A stretch of DNA of 47,858 nt from Microbacterium sp. LCT-H2 (lineage in GTDB: Bacteria; Actinomycetota; Actinomycetes; Actinomycetales; Microbacteriaceae): the NCBI RefSeq assembly GCF_001866135.1, contig NZ_MODW01000010.1, forward strand, positions 1 to 47,858. The letters are read 5' to 3'. Numbering within the stretch: the stretch's first letter is position 1; the number at the start of each line of letters is the position of its first letter. This document shows, in pieces, positions 40,318 to 47,858 of this stretch. The notes under the pieces were generated by a model. It had not been told where the DNA came from. It was given only the letters and a program-made list of their open reading frames with translations, and did not search any database. Made by a program: the position numbers and the translations under genes.

Positions 40318-40481
40318 ACGTCCTCCGGCATGAGGACGCAAGGTTCTTGAATCTGATTCAGACCCGGAGGGTCGTACATGATTGTAGCCGCAATATTGCG
40401 GATGTCTAGCGTCGTTGTACGCAGTGTCGCACCGACAGCTAGCATCCCCGCACGCTACCCCGCCAAGGGGGTGGTGCTGCG
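40318..40481 (+). promoter_or_regulatory. leader and operator of the replication gene
   Basis: A perfect 14-bp palindrome CCGCAATATTGCGG (40388-40401) lies between TTGTAG (40383-40388) and TCTAGC (about 40406), so it could be an operator inside a promoter spacer. The core TATTGCG recurs upstream of parA (three times) and in the 19.0-19.2 kb region. An inverted repeat CCTCCGG/CCGGAGG (40322-40328, 40364-40370) and a short palindrome GAATC-T-GATTC (40350-40360) precede it. Confidence 0.5.
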
Positions 40482-43400
40482 ATGACTCTCGAGATCCCCG
40501 GCACCGCCGCGTCGATGAACTCCTTCGACCGCGTGTGGGAGGCGCTGGACCGCGGAGGCTACAAGCCGACCCGCCGCGCCAACACGTTCAAGGCCCTCTG
40601 CCCCGTGCACGGTGACGCCAACCCGTCGCTGAGCGTCCGCTATGACCCGCAGGCTGGGAAGATCGCACTGCACTGCTTCGGGTGCGAGGCGCCCGTCTCC
40701 GACATCACCGCTCACCTGGGTCTGACCGTGAGCGACCTCTTCGACGCCCCGCTGCCCGCCGATCGGCGCACCCAGAGCCGCACCACCCGCCCGCGCCGCC
40801 CCTCGCTGCCGCCCCGCCTGACCCGCGAAGAGCTCGCGGCCCCCGCCCCGGATCTGACCGGCGCGAAGTGGGAGCGGGTGAAGGTCTACGAGTACGTCGA
40901 CATCGACGGCGTCGTGCAGCAGCGGGTGCACCGCGAGGAGACCATCGTCGACGGCGTCCGGCACAAGCGCTTCACCCAGAGCTACCGCGGCGCCACCGGC
41001 CGATTCGTCAAGCGCAAGCCCGAAGGCTTCGCCCCCCTGCTGTACAACCTCCGCGCCGTCACCGAGGCCGTCGCCGCCGGCGGCGATGTCTGGCTGCTCG
41101 AGGGGGAGAAGGACGCCGACAACGCGATCGCGCAGGGCCTGGTGGCCACGACCAACGCCGGCGGCGCCACCGCGTTCCCCGCCGAGCTCATCGAGCACTT
41201 CCGCGGCGGCCGCGTGCACGTGGTCGTCGACAACGACCAGGCCGGCTACAAGCGCGCCGCATCCGTGACCGCGCAGCTGCTGCGCGAGCGCATCGAAGCC
41301 CGCGCCTACCTGCCGGCACTCACCGACCGCAAGGCCGACTTCACCGACCACCTCGACGCCGGCGGCACCACCGACACGCTCGTCGAGATCTCCGTCGACG
41401 ACGCCACCGCGCTCGATGCCGCGGCCGAGGCCGCGAAGCTGCTCGTCCAGGTGGAGATCTGCCGCAAGGAGGCCCAGGCGCAGCTGGACGCCAAGGGGCA
41501 GGACCGTGGGACCGCCGAGCGCAATGCTGAGGCGTGGGCGCGGGAGTCGTCCAAGCGGCTCGAGCGGATCACGTCGCTGCAGTCGCAGATCGCCGACCAG
41601 CTGAGCGAGCGTGCCGAGTCCGCCCGTGACGAGCTCGCCGCGACCATCCGCGAAGCCGCGGAGGTCGCTCGCGAGACGTTCCAGATCGCCGGTCTCGCGG
41701 TCCCGGCCGACGTCACCGCAGCCCTCGGCACCGCCCCGGCCGAGACGATCGATACCCCCGACGTCGACGCCGACGAGCAGCCTGCTCGCGACCCCCGCAC
41801 ACTCGCGGTCTCGTTCCAGCCTGACGGCGGAACCGGCGGCGCCGGCGGGGGCAAGAGCAACGGCGGCCGCGCGCCCCGGTTCGATGGCGGCGACTCCGGC
41901 AGGCGTGCCGTGATCAAGCGCGAGGAGTACGACGTCGTCGACGGGATCACCGTCAGCGTGAAGTGGGTGCTCTCCGACGAGGCAGACGAGAACGGCAAGC
42001 AGAAGTGGGAGCCGCGCTACACCGCGGTCCTCAACGGCTGGGCCGAGATCGAGACCGTCGCCGTGGAGGACGACGGCACCGATAGCGAGATCGCCCGTGC
42101 CCCTCACATGATCGCGATCCGGTTCTACCGCTACGTCCGCGACGCCCGTGGCAACGCCATCGTCGACGAGGAGACCGGCCAACCGCAGATCGAATCGACG
42201 CTCGTGAAGTTCGACGAGGAGCAGGTGCGCACCGGCACCTGGGCGCAGGCGCTGCCCTGGCCGAACCTCATCGAATCCACCACCCGCCGCGGCAAGGATC
42301 AGGCCTGGGACGCGATTCGCAAAGCCCGTCAGACCGTGGCCAGCAACAGCCTCGTCTACACCACCCTCGGCTGGCGCACCACCGCGACAGGACAGCCGTT
42401 CTTCGTCCACTCCACCGGCGCGATCGGCACCGAGGGCGCGATCGACGACGTCGAGGTCAAGCCGTCGCTGTTCAACGTCTTCGCGCTCCCAGCCCCCTCG
42501 ACGGACGCCGACGAGCTCCGCGCCGCCTGGCAGAAGGGCACCCTCGAAGCCAAGAACTCCTGGCTGCTCGGCCGTGCGCTCGCCCCGCTGCTCGCCCAGT
42601 CCTGGGGATCGGTGCTCAAGCCCAACGACGCCACCGTGCACCTGGTCGGCGGCCGCGCCTCCCTCAAGTCCGCACACGGCCGTCTGGCGGTGCAGTACTT
42701 CGCCCCCGACGTCCACTACCACGGCGTCAAGGAGATGCTCTCCGGCTCCGCGAAGGGCGGCTCCGCGCTCGGTCTCATCCGCAGCGCGAACACCGTCTCG
42801 CACCTGCCGCTGCTCATCGACGACTTCGCCCCGGACGGCAACGCCAAGCAGGCGCAGAACCGCCTCGGCGAGCTCGCCCGCATGCGGTTCAACTCCACCG
42901 GCCGCAAGGTCTCCACCCAGCGCGGCGGGGTGCGCGAGGACCGCCCGATCGAGGCCAACCTGATCACCACGGGTGAGCTCACCGCGACCGGCTCCGCCGA
43001 CACCCGCATCCTCAACATCCCGCTGCACCCGCAGTCCGTCGACAAGGGCAAGGCCCTCTTCGCCCGGCTCGAGTCGCGCAGCTACCGCGCCGCCCGCGCC
43101 CTGCTCGGCTCCTCGCTGATCCACTGGGTCGCCCAGCGCCGCGACCAGATGCTCGAGGAGATCCAGGCCGCCATCGAGGGCGACACGAGCTCGCCGCTGG
43201 CCACCGACGCCTACTGGGAACGCCGCCTCGCCGACCTGCCCCACGACTCCGGCGTCCGCAACCGCCTCGAGAACATGGCCGTCGACCTCGACCGCGGGAT
43301 CTACATCATGCTCAAGATGCTCCGCGAGTACGGTGCGATCACCGTCGAGGAGGCCAACGAGTTCTACGCCTGGGCGCGCGACGGGATCTACGACGCCGTC

Positions 43401-45593
43401 TCGCTGCAGGATTCCGCTTCCTCCGACGCGGGCGAACAGCTGCTCGCGTTCCTGCGCGAAGCGCTGATCTCCGGCACTGCGCACCTGAGCACCCAGCACG
43501 GCGACGCCCCCGACGACGCAGCCAGCCTCGGCTGGATCAACCAGAGCGCCGGCGAGATTCCGCAGTGGCGCCCCATGGGCGCCCGCGTCGGCGTCATCGT
43601 CGGCGAGGGCGACGCGCAGCGCGTCTACCTCATCCCCTCCGTGGCGATCGGCGTCGCCAACACCGTCGCCAGCCGCGCCGACGAGGTCTTCTCCGAGACC
43701 ACCCACTCCATCGCCAGCAGCTTCGAGAGCCACGGATGGCTCACCAAGGACCACGAAGGCAAGCGCTCCAGCGCTCGGCGCATCGGCGGCCAGAAGATGC
43801 GCGTCTGGGATCTGCCACTGTCCGCCCTCCTCGGCTCCGACGACGACGGCGACAACCCCACCGGCGACGCCAGCACCCCGGACCCCGACACCAACCCCGG
43901 CCTGTTCGACATCGACCCCTCCGGCCCCACCGCTCCGACCGATGACCCCGAGGCCGACGAGGAGCCGCCCGTCGACGAGTACCCCCCGACCGACCCCTAC
44001 TTCGCTGACGAGCCGACCGGCCCCGCCGACGACGTCGCACCCGCCGCGGCCGCGGACACCGACGTCGCCTCGGCACCCGCCCCCGCCGCACCGCAGGCCT
44101 CCGCACCGGCCGCTGCGCCGGCCGCACGCCGCGGCGCCTTCCGCGCCTCTGTCGCCGTCCTGCACACCGATGGGGTGTGGCTGCCTGATGGCAGCCGTGT
44201 CGACCTCGAGGAGCCGATCGTGCACGCCGGGCAGGTGGCGCTGCTGGCGTCCAAGCTCTCCCTCGGCACGCAGATCAACACCGGCCCGAGCAAGCTGCGC
44301 CGCACCGAGCGCGGCCAGATCTACATCACCCGGGACTACGCGCTGACCCTCGGGATTCCCTTCGACAAGCTGCCCACCCCGATGGCGTTCCAGTACCGCG
44401 AGAAGCTGCAGGCAGCCACCGCCGGCACCCCATTCATCGCCGAGGCGCGCACCGCCGGATTCCAGGTCTCGGGCAAGGACTCCCTCGATCCCAGCATCGA
44501 AGTCTGGCACGACGACAACCCCGAGCTCGGCGTGCTCATCGGGTTCCTCCCCGCGTTGCCTCCGGCGTTCCAGCAGGTCATCCTCGCCGACGACCCCAGC
44601 CCCCTCGACGTCGCCGACCGTCTGCAGCGGTTCAGCGCGGCGCTGCGGTTCCCGTACCGCAAGACTCCCTCGAGCACCGGCCTGGATCTCGCGTTCGCGC
44701 TGCACCCCCGCACCGAGCGTGAGCGCCTCTTCGAGTCCTGCGAGTCACCCGCCGTGCTCCGCGAGGCCGGCCACGCCGAAACCGACCTCGACTGGCAGCG
44801 CACCCTCACCTCTGACGAGCAGCAGCACAGCTGGGTGCACGCCTTCGACCGCGGCGGCTCTTACCTCGCCGCCGTCGCCGGCCTCGAGGTCGGCATCGGG
44901 ACTCCCACCCACCACCCCGAGCCGCTGCCGTTCACCAAGCTCCCCGGCTACTGGCACATCACCATCCCCGAGGACGGCCACTGGCTCACCCCCAACCTGT
45001 TCACCCCCCGCGGCGTGACCGGGCAGGCCACCCCCGGCAGCCGCATCTGGGTCGCGACCCCCACCATGGAGCTCGCCGCCGAGCTCGGTGTCGAGCCGGA
45101 GATCCACGAGGCCTACCTGTGGCACGAGAAGGGGCGCATCTTCGACACCTGGCAGAAGCGCATGCGCGACGCCCGCCAGCTGCTCGACACCGACAACCCC
45201 AACGACCAGATCGCCCGCGACCTGCTCAAGAAGGTCTACGTCTCCGGCCTGGGCATCATGGCCAGCGACCTGCACCGCAACGGACGCCTCGGCTACGCCC
45301 CGCACCGCTACGACCACATCATCGCCAAGGCGCGCGCGAACATCCTGCGCCGCGTGTTCCAGATCGGCCGCGACACCGGCCGCTGGCCCGTCGCGATCAG
45401 CAAGGACACGCTCGTCTACACCAGCCCCGACCTCGACCCCGACGCCTCCTGGCCCGGCAAGCCCGAGCACTACGGCCGCGGGCTCGGCAGCTTCAAGTAC
45501 GAAGGCTCCGCTGCTCTCTCCGAGCACGCGAAGTACTTCACCGGCCAGGCCCGCCCCTACGAAGGTAAGAACGACCTCTCGGAGATCTTCTGA
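40482..45593 (+). CDS. giant replication protein: primase, DUF927/helicase-like and Tap/PolB-like C-terminus
   Basis: This 1703-residue protein has, in order: a CHC2 zinc finger (C40, H43, C65, C68); a TOPRIM domain (EGEKDAD at 207, VVVDNDQAG at about 247); a helical part (to about 410); a DUF927/helicase-like region (480-900) with a degenerate P-loop GGRASLKS near 723 and LLIDDFAP near 780; a Pro/Asp linker (about 1130-1220); and a C-terminal domain (1225-1703). The latter carries family-B-polymerase-like motifs: HAFDRGGSYLAA (Asp 1456), LLKKVYVSGLGIM (about 1581) and AISKDTLVYTS (about 1638-1648). This end resembles what I recall of Streptomyces telomere protein Tap. It probably primes and patches plasmid ends. 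Tpg-like gene follows, overlapping by one base. Confidence 0.75.
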   Translation: MTLEIPGTAASMNSFDRVWEALDRGGYKPTRRANTFKALCPVHGDANPSLSVRYDPQAGKIALHCFGCEAPVSDITAHLGLTVSDLFDAPLPADRRTQSRTTRPRRPSLPPRLTREELAAPAPDLTGAKWERVKVYEYVDIDGVVQQRVHREETIVDGVRHKRFTQSYRGATGRFVKRKPEGFAPLLYNLRAVTEAVAAGGDVWLLEGEKDADNAIAQGLVATTNAGGATAFPAELIEHFRGGRVHVVVDNDQAGYKRAASVTAQLLRERIEARAYLPALTDRKADFTDHLDAGGTTDTLVEISVDDATALDAAAEAAKLLVQVEICRKEAQAQLDAKGQDRGTAERNAEAWARESSKRLERITSLQSQIADQLSERAESARDELAATIREAAEVARETFQIAGLAVPADVTAALGTAPAETIDTPDVDADEQPARDPRTLAVSFQPDGGTGGAGGGKSNGGRAPRFDGGDSGRRAVIKREEYDVVDGITVSVKWVLSDEADENGKQKWEPRYTAVLNGWAEIETVAVEDDGTDSEIARAPHMIAIRFYRYVRDARGNAIVDEETGQPQIESTLVKFDEEQVRTGTWAQALPWPNLIESTTRRGKDQAWDAIRKARQTVASNSLVYTTLGWRTTATGQPFFVHSTGAIGTEGAIDDVEVKPSLFNVFALPAPSTDADELRAAWQKGTLEAKNSWLLGRALAPLLAQSWGSVLKPNDATVHLVGGRASLKSAHGRLAVQYFAPDVHYHGVKEMLSGSAKGGSALGLIRSANTVSHLPLLIDDFAPDGNAKQAQNRLGELARMRFNSTGRKVSTQRGGVREDRPIEANLITTGELTATGSADTRILNIPLHPQSVDKGKALFARLESRSYRAARALLGSSLIHWVAQRRDQMLEEIQAAIEGDTSSPLATDAYWERRLADLPHDSGVRNRLENMAVDLDRGIYIMLKMLREYGAITVEEANEFYAWARDGIYDAVSLQDSASSDAGEQLLAFLREALISGTAHLSTQHGDAPDDAASLGWINQSAGEIPQWRPMGARVGVIVGEGDAQRVYLIPSVAIGVANTVASRADEVFSETTHSIASSFESHGWLTKDHEGKRSSARRIGGQKMRVWDLPLSALLGSDDDGDNPTGDASTPDPDTNPGLFDIDPSGPTAPTDDPEADEEPPVDEYPPTDPYFADEPTGPADDVAPAAAADTDVASAPAPAAPQASAPAAAPAARRGAFRASVAVLHTDGVWLPDGSRVDLEEPIVHAGQVALLASKLSLGTQINTGPSKLRRTERGQIYITRDYALTLGIPFDKLPTPMAFQYREKLQAATAGTPFIAEARTAGFQVSGKDSLDPSIEVWHDDNPELGVLIGFLPALPPAFQQVILADDPSPLDVADRLQRFSAALRFPYRKTPSSTGLDLAFALHPRTERERLFESCESPAVLREAGHAETDLDWQRTLTSDEQQHSWVHAFDRGGSYLAAVAGLEVGIGTPTHHPEPLPFTKLPGYWHITIPEDGHWLTPNLFTPRGVTGQATPGSRIWVATPTMELAAELGVEPEIHEAYLWHEKGRIFDTWQKRMRDARQLLDTDNPNDQIARDLLKKVYVSGLGIMASDLHRNGRLGYAPHRYDHIIAKARANILRRVFQIGRDTGRWPVAISKDTLVYTSPDLDPDASWPGKPEHYGRGLGSFKYEGSAALSEHAKYFTGQARPYEGKNDLSEIF

Positions 45594-46174
45594 TGCTCGA
45601 CGACAACGCCTCCGACGCGATCACACAGCGCAACGCGCTCTTCCGGTTCTTCACCGGCCAGGACTACTCCACCGTCTCGTCCTCGCCGGCGAACATGCTG
45701 CGCTACCTCTACCCCGGCAAGAGCGACCGCCACCCCGTCGACACCAAGACCGCCGCGGCCCGCCTCGGCGTCTCGCAGCGCACCGTGCAGCGCTGGATCA
45801 AGGGCGACTCCCGCCCGCGACCCGAGCTCCTCAAGAAGCTCACCGACCGCACCCGCCAAACCGTCACCACCAAGCGCGGCCGCACCCAGCTGGCCAAACG
45901 CGCGAAGGCCGCCCTGCCCGGCGATCGCCGCACCCTCATCGTCCACGGCGTGCAGGGACTGTCCGCCGACCCCCAGGACATGGGCTACAACCGCAACGGG
46001 AACAGCTACATCCACCTCACCGACGACGAGCAGCGCGGCCTCATCGACGCCTGGGGCAACGGCGGCGACACCGGCGCCCTCAGCTACCTCGAGAGCATCT
46101 ACGCCCAGCCCGGACGCTACACCGACTCCGGCACCTGGCGCTTCCACGGCGTCGACGGAATGCAGTGGCGCTGA
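45593..46174 (+). CDS. Tpg-like terminal protein candidate with HTH
   Basis: This 193-residue basic protein has an HTH, DTKTAAARLGVSQRTVQRWIKG (about 51-72, split as DTKTAAARLG and VSQRTVQRWIKG), followed by SRPRPELLKKL. The second half has GYNRNGNSYIHLTDDEQRGL and ends in GTWRFHGVDGMQW. Order, length (Tpg is about 185 residues) and the LGVSQRTV-x-R-x2-KG-RPRP pattern agree with my memory of Streptomyces Tpg, which caps linear replicon ends. It is coupled to the Tap-like gene (TGATG), as tap and tpg are neighbours in Streptomyces. An alternative is a general plasmid HTH regulator. Confidence 0.62.
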   Translation: MLDDNASDAITQRNALFRFFTGQDYSTVSSSPANMLRYLYPGKSDRHPVDTKTAAARLGVSQRTVQRWIKGDSRPRPELLKKLTDRTRQTVTTKRGRTQLAKRAKAALPGDRRTLIVHGVQGLSADPQDMGYNRNGNSYIHLTDDEQRGLIDAWGNGGDTGALSYLESIYAQPGRYTDSGTWRFHGVDGMQWR

Positions 46175-46204
46175 CCCTCGCCCCATAACCACGCGCGTCG
46201 ACGC

Positions 46205-46252
46205 TGCGCGATCGACCCGAAACCGGCTATTGTTGTGTATGTCACATGCACT
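46205..46252 (+). promoter_or_regulatory. family 1 promoter/operator, degenerate copy 4
   Basis: TATTGT (46228-46233) is preceded 17 bp upstream by a poor -35 (TGCGCG). The palindrome's left arm TTGTGTAT (46233-46240) is intact, the centre is GTCAC, and the right arm is degenerate (ATGCACTC). An ATG again lies at the predicted +1 (46239). Confidence 0.5.
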
Positions 46253-46281
46253 CTACTTTCACGGATCGGGAGGGACAGCAG

Positions 46282-46332
46282 ATGACCACGACGACCAGCC
46301 CCTGCGGTCCCGCTCCCCACGAGGAGCGGTGA
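46282..46332 (+). CDS. 16-residue ORF coupled to the next gene
   Basis: MTTTTSPCGPAPHEER has a good GGGAGGG upstream and a stop that shares one base with the next ATG (TGATG at 46330-46334). It could be a leader that couples translation of the 50-residue protein. It is too short to judge by codon use. Confidence 0.35.
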   Translation: MTTTTSPCGPAPHEER

Positions 46333-46484
46333 TGAGCCTGCACCCCGCCGAAGCCGCGCGCTTCCTCACCGACCTGCAGGAACACATCGAGAGCGTGACC
46401 ACCTTCTACATCCCCCAGGACGAGCTCACCATCGTCCTGCAGCGCATGGCCGACGACGGCCACCGAGAGATCCCCACCACCTAG
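46332..46484 (+). CDS. small hypothetical protein
   Basis: This 50-residue protein (MSLHPAEAARFLTDLQEHIE onward) is helical and soluble. Two starts are possible: the ATG at 46332, coupled to the 16-residue ORF, or a leaderless, in-frame start at 46239 giving 81 residues beginning MSHALYFHGSGG. The second arises because the family 1 +1 ATG is in frame here. Function is unknown. Confidence 0.5.
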   Translation: MSLHPAEAARFLTDLQEHIESVTTFYIPQDELTIVLQRMADDGHREIPTT

Positions 46485-46496
46485 GAGACGTACCCC

Positions 46497-47012
46497 ATGG
46501 CCAAAACCAAGCCCGTCCAGCAGATCGCCGGCGCCGAGCTCGTCGGCTACGACTACTTCGCCAAACAGCTCGACGTGCAACTGCGCACCATCTACGCCTA
46601 CGCCAGCGAGACCAACGCGCAGCGCCTCGAGAACTTCCCCCGCCCCATCACCCCCGCCGGACACCGTCAGCCCCTCTTCAACAAGGCCGACGCCGACAGA
46701 TTCATCGCCGAGCGCCGCGCCGGCAGCACCACCGGCAAGGGCCGCGTGAAGGCCCGCCCCCTCACCAAGGCCCAGCGCGCCGCGGTGCCCGCGGCCGCAC
46801 AGATCATCGGCCGCGAGATCGACCTGCGCGACCGCGTCATGCTCCGCACGGTGATCTACGACGACCTCGCCCTGCCCGTCATCGCCACCAGCCAGAAGGC
46901 CCAAGTACCGGCCGTCGACACCGCCACGATCAAGAAGCTCTACAAGCAGACCGAGCACCCCTTCCTGCAGCAGCTGCTCATCTACCGCGGTGTCGACGTC
47001 GCAGCCGGCTGA
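46497..47012 (+). CDS. HTH protein of replication region
   Basis: This 171-residue basic protein has GYDYFAKQLDVQLRTIYAYA at about 17-36 and AGHRQPLFNKADADRFIAER at about 55-74, an excisionase or MerR-like winged-helix pattern. The second half is helical with RALPVIATSQ-like strands and no motif I recognise. GGAGA precedes the ATG. Its position after the Tpg-like gene suggests a role in replication or telomere binding; this is inference. Confidence 0.6.
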   Translation: MAKTKPVQQIAGAELVGYDYFAKQLDVQLRTIYAYASETNAQRLENFPRPITPAGHRQPLFNKADADRFIAERRAGSTTGKGRVKARPLTKAQRAAVPAAAQIIGREIDLRDRVMLRTVIYDDLALPVIATSQKAQVPAVDTATIKKLYKQTEHPFLQQLLIYRGVDVAAG

Positions 47013-47029
47013 CACCACCGAGAACCACG

Positions 47030-47770
47030 ATGACGGACCCCACACCCCTCTGGCGCACCACCGAGCACGCCGATCTCGCCGTGCTCGAGGAAGCCTGGGG
47101 CGCGCACCGACTCTCGCAGATCCTCGGCGCCGCGCTCGGCAGCTACAACCGCCGCGGCAACGTCGACGCACGCACCGCCGGCGCCGTCCTCGGGGTCACC
47201 GAGGGCACAATCCGCCGGTGGGTGCGCAACGGCGTGCCCGCGAGCAAGATGCAGGCCGTCATCGACCTCGTTCGGCCACCGCAGGGCGCCTTCGAGCTCG
47301 AGCACTCAGACCTCATCGTCGCCCGCCAGAACCTCGCGATCGCCACCGCCGACCCGCAGAAGGGCGCCGACCTCTGGGGGCACAAAGGCTGGCTCGACCG
47401 CCACGACCTCGCGATCGTCAAGATCGCCGGCGCCCCCGTGATGGTCGCGCGCATCGCCCGCCACGACCGTTCCGCTACCGCCCAGCGCAACATGCTGCAG
47501 GGCGGGCTGAAAGACGCACACGGCCACTACCTCCCGCCGGCGGAGATCCTCACCTTCCCCAACTACTTCGCCGCCACCATCGCCCGCCTCGAGATCCTCG
47601 AGGACGTCTACCCGTTCCGCGTGCAGATGCCCGAAGGCAAGCTCTCCCGCGGCGGCACCAAAGCATGGCTCGCCGAGGCCCCCCGCAAACCCCTGAGCTC
47701 CTACCGCCGCAACCCCCGCCGGCGCACCCGCAGCAAGGCTCAGGTCGGCGTTCGCCCCGCCGCCGACTAA
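47030..47770 (+). CDS. HTH-containing hypothetical protein
   Basis: This 246-residue basic protein has an HTH NVDARTAGAVLGVTEGTIRR then WVRNGVPASKM at about 45-75, with spacing like that of the Tpg-like protein. Further on, GGLKDAHGHYLPPAEILTFP and LEILEDVYPFRVQMPEGKLS are distinctive but not assigned. The C-terminus is Arg-rich. It ends 67 bp before the IS6100 end. Confidence 0.6.
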   Translation: MTDPTPLWRTTEHADLAVLEEAWGAHRLSQILGAALGSYNRRGNVDARTAGAVLGVTEGTIRRWVRNGVPASKMQAVIDLVRPPQGAFELEHSDLIVARQNLAIATADPQKGADLWGHKGWLDRHDLAIVKIAGAPVMVARIARHDRSATAQRNMLQGGLKDAHGHYLPPAEILTFPNYFAATIARLEILEDVYPFRVQMPEGKLSRGGTKAWLAEAPRKPLSSYRRNPRRRTRSKAQVGVRPAAD

Positions 47771-47837
47771 CACCCGTCCCAGCCGCGCGGGTTTCTGAGC
47801 TCGCCGCGTACATGGTGGATGTGACACCCCACCAACG

Positions 47838-47858
47838 GGCTCTGTTGCAAAAATCGTG
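47838..47858. mobile_element. IS6100 end (IS6 family), cut by the window edge
   Basis: The window ends with GGCTCTGTTGCAAA (47838-47851), the 14-bp terminal inverted repeat of IS6100 as I recall it, followed by AATCGTG, which matches the next bases of the IS6100 left end. The transposase lies outside the window. Just before it, ATGGTGGATGTGACACCCC could be the start of an interrupted ORF. Confidence 0.8.

Noticed and set aside
40455..44705. 1416-residue open frame on the minus strand
   Set aside because: It is antisense to the replication gene, whose domains are clear. Long antisense frames are a by-product of high third-position GC. The same applies to frames at 17202-19076 (plus), 7342-8520 (plus) and 46242-47171 (minus).

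Overview
This window looks like most of a large accessory replicon, probably a conjugative and possibly linear plasmid, from a high-GC actinobacterium. The gene families suggest Microbacteriaceae or a relative, but that is inference. The pointers are very high third-position GC, many ATGA/TGATG translational couplings, an FtsK-type coupling protein with TcpC-, VirB4- and VirB6-like transfer proteins, ParA with ribbon-helix-helix partners, and a terminal-protein-like gene next to a giant replication protein. No rRNA, tRNA, CRISPR array or chromosomal housekeeping operon was seen. The last 21 bases match the start of IS6100.

Layout. 0.1-1.9 kb (minus): a coupled trio of PD-(D/E)XK-like, GIY-YIG and Abi_C-domain proteins, resembling a defence operon. 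2.0-9.1 kb: accessory genes (DUF3846 protein, secreted HNH nuclease, a Cys-cluster/HTH protein, several unknowns), a candidate small RNA at 5.50-5.60 kb, and an IS256-family insertion that splits a small membrane-protein gene with a 9-bp target duplication. 9.1-15.9 kb: a resistance-like ABC-F plus MFS pair behind a leaderless Cys-rich leader peptide, facing a tyrosine recombinase / HTH / zinc-ribbon recombinase-like trio. 15.9-19.9 kb (minus): FtsK-like coupling protein with small membrane proteins and a NrdH-like redoxin; upstream, a duplicated-domain centromere-binding-like protein. 20.0-27.9 kb (minus): transfer operon (TcpC-like, small membrane proteins, VirB4-like ATPase, VirB6-like channel, M23 cell-wall hydrolase). 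28.2 kb: sigma-factor-like gene. 29.1-34.9 kb: repeat-rich candidate centromere/origin, parA, RHH partner, and a Tad-like motor set without pilin. 35-38.2 kb: zeta-type toxin with antitoxin, and umuDC (minus). 38.4-47.8 kb: replication region with an ATPase, iteron-like repeats, an RHH protein, a 1703-residue primase-helicase-polymerase-like protein, a Tpg-like terminal protein and two HTH proteins.

Regulation is the most interesting aspect. Two promoter families recur. Family 1 has TTGACG (or a variant), 17 bp, TANTGT, then a palindrome whose right half starts at the predicted +1 with an ATG. The four plus-strand copies therefore predict leaderless transcripts, three of which start MSDTQ. 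The candidate small RNA carries a 16-nt stretch complementary to that 5' end, so it could mask the leaderless start codon. Family 2 is GTCCGCGAA, exactly 13 bp, GGCCTATATG. It occurs four times, before the secreted nuclease, the coupling-protein operon, the transfer operon and the RHH gene beside the replication gene. The plasmid-borne sigma-like protein is a natural candidate to read it.

The replication protein has a CHC2 zinc finger, a TOPRIM domain and a DUF927/helicase-like part, and its C-terminus resembles what I recall of Streptomyces Tap. It is translationally coupled to a Tpg-like HTH protein. If right, the replicon has protein-capped ends with its priming and telomere functions fused in one polypeptide. 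No relaxase was recognised.
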